Below, piece by piece: positions 8,561 through 10,785 of a stretch of DNA of 10,785 bases. Every line of letters begins with the position of its first letter. Position 1 is the stretch's first letter. The DNA is from Holophagaceae bacterium. Lineage in GTDB: Bacteria > Acidobacteriota > Holophagae > Holophagales > Holophagaceae. The notes beneath the pieces were generated by a model. It made no database searches. It saw only the letters and a program-made list of their open reading frames with translations, and had not been told where the DNA came from. The position numbers and the translations under genes are program-made. The DNA lies in assembly GCA_025355915.1 (NCBI GenBank), contig JANXYT010000447.1:1-10785 (forward strand). The letters are read 5' to 3'.

Positions 8561-8959
8561 ATGGCCCTCGAAACCCTCGAAGCCTTCGTCGATTCCGCCC
8601 TGCTGGGAAGGCTCGATTCTCTGAAATCCGCTGACATTGATGCCTTGGGCTTCGGTGCCATCAAGCTGGACGCCTCCGGGAAGATCCTGGTCTACAACGC
8701 CTACGAATCCACGATGACTGGGGTCCGGGCCGAGAATGCCGTTGGGAAGAACTTTTTCACCCAGGTGGCGCCCTGCACCAACGTGCGAGAGTTCGCCGGG
8801 GCCTTCTACGCAGGCATCAAGGAAAAATCCTTGTCGAAGATTTTCCGCTACACGTTCGACCACAACATGGTCCCCACCAAGGTGACTGTGACCCTCTTCT
8901 ACGACGGTAAAAGCGATGCGGCCTGGGTCTTCGTCCGCAAGTACGAAGGAGAGGGCTGA
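8561..8959 (+). CDS. pyp: Photoactive yellow protein (PYP) homologue, single PAS domain
   Basis: Cytoplasmic PAS-fold protein of 132 aa, close to the 125 aa of Halorhodospira PYP, a blue-light receptor that binds p-coumaric acid as a thioester on Cys69. Alignment from memory runs with a constant +3 offset: Y45 (PYP Y42), N46, E49 (E46), T53 (T50), G62-K-N-F-F66 (G59-KNFF), A70-P-C72-T (C69), E77-F78, Y97 (Y94), F99 (F96), M103 (M100), and PTKV and WVFV near the end. So the chromophore Cys and the Tyr/Glu/Thr hydrogen-bond set are kept. V55 replaces R52, the residue stacked over the chromophore, and H101 replaces Y98. The N-terminal cap (residues 1-28) has its own helical sequence. No output domain is fused, so signalling must go through a partner. 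TAL and p-coumaroyl-CoA ligase genes for the chromophore are not in the window. The family call is firm; light activity is inference. Confidence 0.9.
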   Translation: MALETLEAFVDSALLGRLDSLKSADIDALGFGAIKLDASGKILVYNAYESTMTGVRAENAVGKNFFTQVAPCTNVREFAGAFYAGIKEKSLSKIFRYTFDHNMVPTKVTVTLFYDGKSDAAWVFVRKYEGEG

Positions 8960-8973
8960 TCCGGGGAGGACGC

Positions 8974-9014
8974 CACCCCTGCCGGTCGGCGCCGAGACGT
9001 CGGCCGGCACGGTG
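8974..9014 (+). terminator. Long GC-rich hairpin just after pyp
   Basis: A 12-bp stem (8980-8991 with 8998-9009, two G-U wobbles in RNA) closes a 6-base loop CCGAGA, and CACC/GGTG (8974-8977 / 9011-9014) extend it by four pairs beyond a small bulge. It begins 15 bases after the pyp stop. No U-run follows, so it may end transcription with Rho or protect the 3' end of the pyp message. Confidence 0.5.
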
Positions 9015-9202
9015 ATGGGAGCCGGGACGCTGCGCCCACCCTCCAGCTGCTGGTCACCGTTGAGGCCCCATCGCGGACCATGCGCGATCAGGCCCGCATC
9101 GCCCGGTCGCTTGGACCTGGTGGATCACTTCAAGGACTGAGTGGGCCTGTGGGATGATCGAAGGCCCATCCCACCTTCCACCTTCCTTTGGGCCTGTCCC
9201 CC
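9015..9202. other. Non-coding stretch before mutS with two alternative stems
   Basis: No frame here has family-like sequence or a ribosome site. Near its end two perfect stems exclude each other: TGGGCCT with AGGCCCA (9142-9148 / 9162-9168), and GTGGGATG with CATCCCAC (9149-9156 / 9167-9174). A pyrimidine-rich run with a tandem ACCTTCC follows (9173-9186). The mutS promoter must lie here or upstream, but I cannot point to clear -35/-10 boxes. Confidence 0.4.
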
Positions 9203-10785
9203 ATGTCCACGCCGATGCTGCAGCAGATCGCCGGCCTCAAGCGCGAGGCGGGCGACGCTGTGCTGCTCACGCGCATGGGCGACTTCTACGAGATCCTGGG
9301 CGAGGATGCCATTCGCGCGGCGCCGGTGCTGGAGATCGCGCTCACCCTGCGCGGGAAGGGGTCCGAATCCGAGACGCCCATGTGCGGCGTGCCCCACTTC
9401 GCGCTGGAATCCTACCTCCCCAAGCTGCTGGCGGCGGGCTTCTCCGCGGCCATCGCCGAGCCCACGGCCAAGGCCGAGGATGTGAAGGGCCTGCTGCCCC
9501 GGGCCATTCGGCGCATCATCACGCCGGGCACCTGGCTGGACGACGATGCCCGCTGGCTCTGCGCCCTGCACCGGTCAGGCACGACCTGGGGCCTGGCCCT
9601 GCTGCAACTGGCCTCGGGCGCCCTGCGGGTGCTGCCCGGCGAGGGTCGCGAGGCCCTGCTCGCCACCCTGGAGCGCTTAAGCCCCCAGGAGCTGATCCTG
9701 GCCGAGGGCGCCGAGGATATCCCTGATCTGGAGGCCGCCCGCACCCGGCTGCCCGCCTGGCGCTTCGAAGCCTCTCGGGCGAAGCAGCAGGTGCTGGCCT
9801 TCTTCGGCTGGCAGCACCTGGAAGGCGTGGGCCTGGATCCCTACCCGGCGGCCCTCGGCGCCCTGGCGGCCCTGCTCGATCAGGTGGAGGCCACGCAGAA
9901 GGGCCGTCCCGCCCACATCCAAGGAGTAGCCCTGGACCTGGGGGCCGCGGGCCCGCTGCTGGACGCCACCAGCGCCCGGCACCTGGAAGTCTTCACCAAT
10001 GGCCTCGATGGTGGCCGCGCCGGCACGCTCTTCGCGTTGCTGGACCAGTGCCGCACCCGCCTGGGTTCGCGGTTGCTGAAGGCCTGGCTGGAACAACCGC
10101 TCCGGGGTCGCGCGGCCCTGGAGCGCCGCTGGTCCCAGGTGGCTTGGTTGACCGAGGACCGACGCCGCACCCCCATCCAGACGCTGCTGGCCCAGGTTCC
10201 TGACCTGGACCGGCTGCTGGGCCGCGTGGCCCTGGGGCTCGCCACGCCGCCGGAACTGGCCCAGCTGCGCGAAGGCCTGGTGGTGCTCCAGAAGCTGCCC
10301 GCCCGCCTCCAGGATGAAGGCTGGGCTCCCGAGGTGGCGGAATTGGAGCTATGGCCGGTCGATACGCCACTCTGTACATCTCTGCTCGCGGAGCTTCAGC
10401 GCGCTCTTGCTGAAGCTCCGCCCTTGGATCTGGAGAAGGGCGGCGTCATCCGCGAGGGCGTGGACGCGGAGCTGGACGCCGTGCGCCGTCTGGCCCGCGA
10501 CGCCAAGCAGGTGATGCTGGAACTGGAAGAAGACGAGCGCCGGGGCAGCGGCATCCAGAGCCTGAAGATCAAGTACAACCGGGTGTTCGGGTACTACTTC
10601 GAGGTCACTCGCACCAACCTTGGCGCGGTGCCTCCGCACTTCCTCCGCAAGCAGACCCTGGCCAACGCCGAGCGCTTCACCACCGAGAAGCTGCTGGCCT
10701 TCGAGCAGCGCCTGCTCAGCGCCGAGACCGACCTGCTGCGGCTGGAGGAATTCCAGTTCCGCAAGCTGCTGGCGGCGGTGCTGGA
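9203..10785 (+). CDS. mutS: DNA mismatch repair protein MutS (partial, C-terminus outside window)
   Basis: MutS binds mismatches and small loops in new DNA and, with MutL, starts repair. 527 residues are visible of a usual 850-880. The N-terminal mismatch-binding domain (about 1-115) has the Phe-X-Glu motif at F28-Y29-E30 in RMGDFYEILGEDA, and TPMCGVPHFALESYLPKLL (about 57-75) follows. This marks it as a true repair MutS (MutS1), not MutS2. The connector (about 115-250) contains WGLALLQLASGALRV. The core starts at RHLEVFTN and GGRAGTLFALLDQCRTRLG, with LLKAWLEQPL, and reaches the clamp at KYNRVFGYYFEV (457-468) and KQTLANAERFTTEKL (483-497). The ATPase domain with its Walker motifs is beyond the window. 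The ATG at 9203 starts at the expected distance before FYE; no good Shine-Dalgarno site precedes it. No disruption is visible. Confidence 0.97.
   Translation, partial: MSTPMLQQIAGLKREAGDAVLLTRMGDFYEILGEDAIRAAPVLEIALTLRGKGSESETPMCGVPHFALESYLPKLLAAGFSAAIAEPTAKAEDVKGLLPRAIRRIITPGTWLDDDARWLCALHRSGTTWGLALLQLASGALRVLPGEGREALLATLERLSPQELILAEGAEDIPDLEAARTRLPAWRFEASRAKQQVLAFFGWQHLEGVGLDPYPAALGALAALLDQVEATQKGRPAHIQGVALDLGAAGPLLDATSARHLEVFTNGLDGGRAGTLFALLDQCRTRLGSRLLKAWLEQPLRGRAALERRWSQVAWLTEDRRRTPIQTLLAQVPDLDRLLGRVALGLATPPELAQLREGLVVLQKLPARLQDEGWAPEVAELELWPVDTPLCTSLLAELQRALAEAPPLDLEKGGVIREGVDAELDAVRRLARDAKQVMLELEEDERRGSGIQSLKIKYNRVFGYYFEVTRTNLGAVPPHFLRKQTLANAERFTTEKLLAFEQRLLSAETDLLRLEEFQFRKLLAAVL

Overview
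The window is about 10.8 kb of GC-rich, densely coded bacterial chromosome. Codons strongly favour G or C in the third position and intergenic gaps are short. Gene content (ClpB, MutS, a ThrE-type exporter, an LhgO-like flavoprotein) is chromosomal housekeeping. There is no tRNA, rRNA, transposase, phage gene or CRISPR array. The style fits Acidobacteriota of the Holophaga/Geothrix type, but that is an impression; a deltaproteobacterium or similar high-GC Gram-negative is not excluded.

Left third (1-3912, minus strand): a flavodoxin-fold oxidoreductase, then clpB, then a response-regulator receiver protein cut by the window edge. They lie head to tail with gaps of 48 and 71 bp, downstream of a good sigma-70-type promoter (TTGCAC-N17-TAGGAT, 3853-3881). 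This could be one redox/proteotoxic-stress transcription unit.

Middle (3913-7720): a class I SAM methyltransferase runs divergently from the flavoprotein and converges on a ThrE-family amino-acid exporter (minus). Upstream of the exporter, in the opposite direction, is a small exported YHS-like metal-site protein with a clear promoter, a perfect 5'-UTR hairpin and a strong Shine-Dalgarno site. It converges on an LhgO-like FAD oxidoreductase whose reading frame is broken at a run of eight identical bases (7048-7055).

Right third (7764-10785, plus strand): a Trp-rich HEAT-repeat protein is followed by the most notable gene of the window, a free-standing photoactive yellow protein (PYP) homologue of 132 aa. 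It keeps the chromophore cysteine (C72, PYP C69) and the phenolate-binding Tyr/Glu/Thr set (Y45, E49, T53) at a constant +3 offset, but has Val where PYP has Arg52 and His where PYP has Tyr98. No chromophore-synthesis genes (tyrosine ammonia lyase, p-coumaroyl-CoA ligase) are visible here. A long hairpin follows pyp, then a non-coding stretch, then mutS, which runs off the right edge.

Main points for follow-up: the PYP homologue and its HEAT-repeat neighbour as a possible blue-light or small-molecule sensing pair; the homopolymer frameshift in the oxidoreductase; the structured leader of the YHS-like gene; and the flavoprotein-clpB arrangement.
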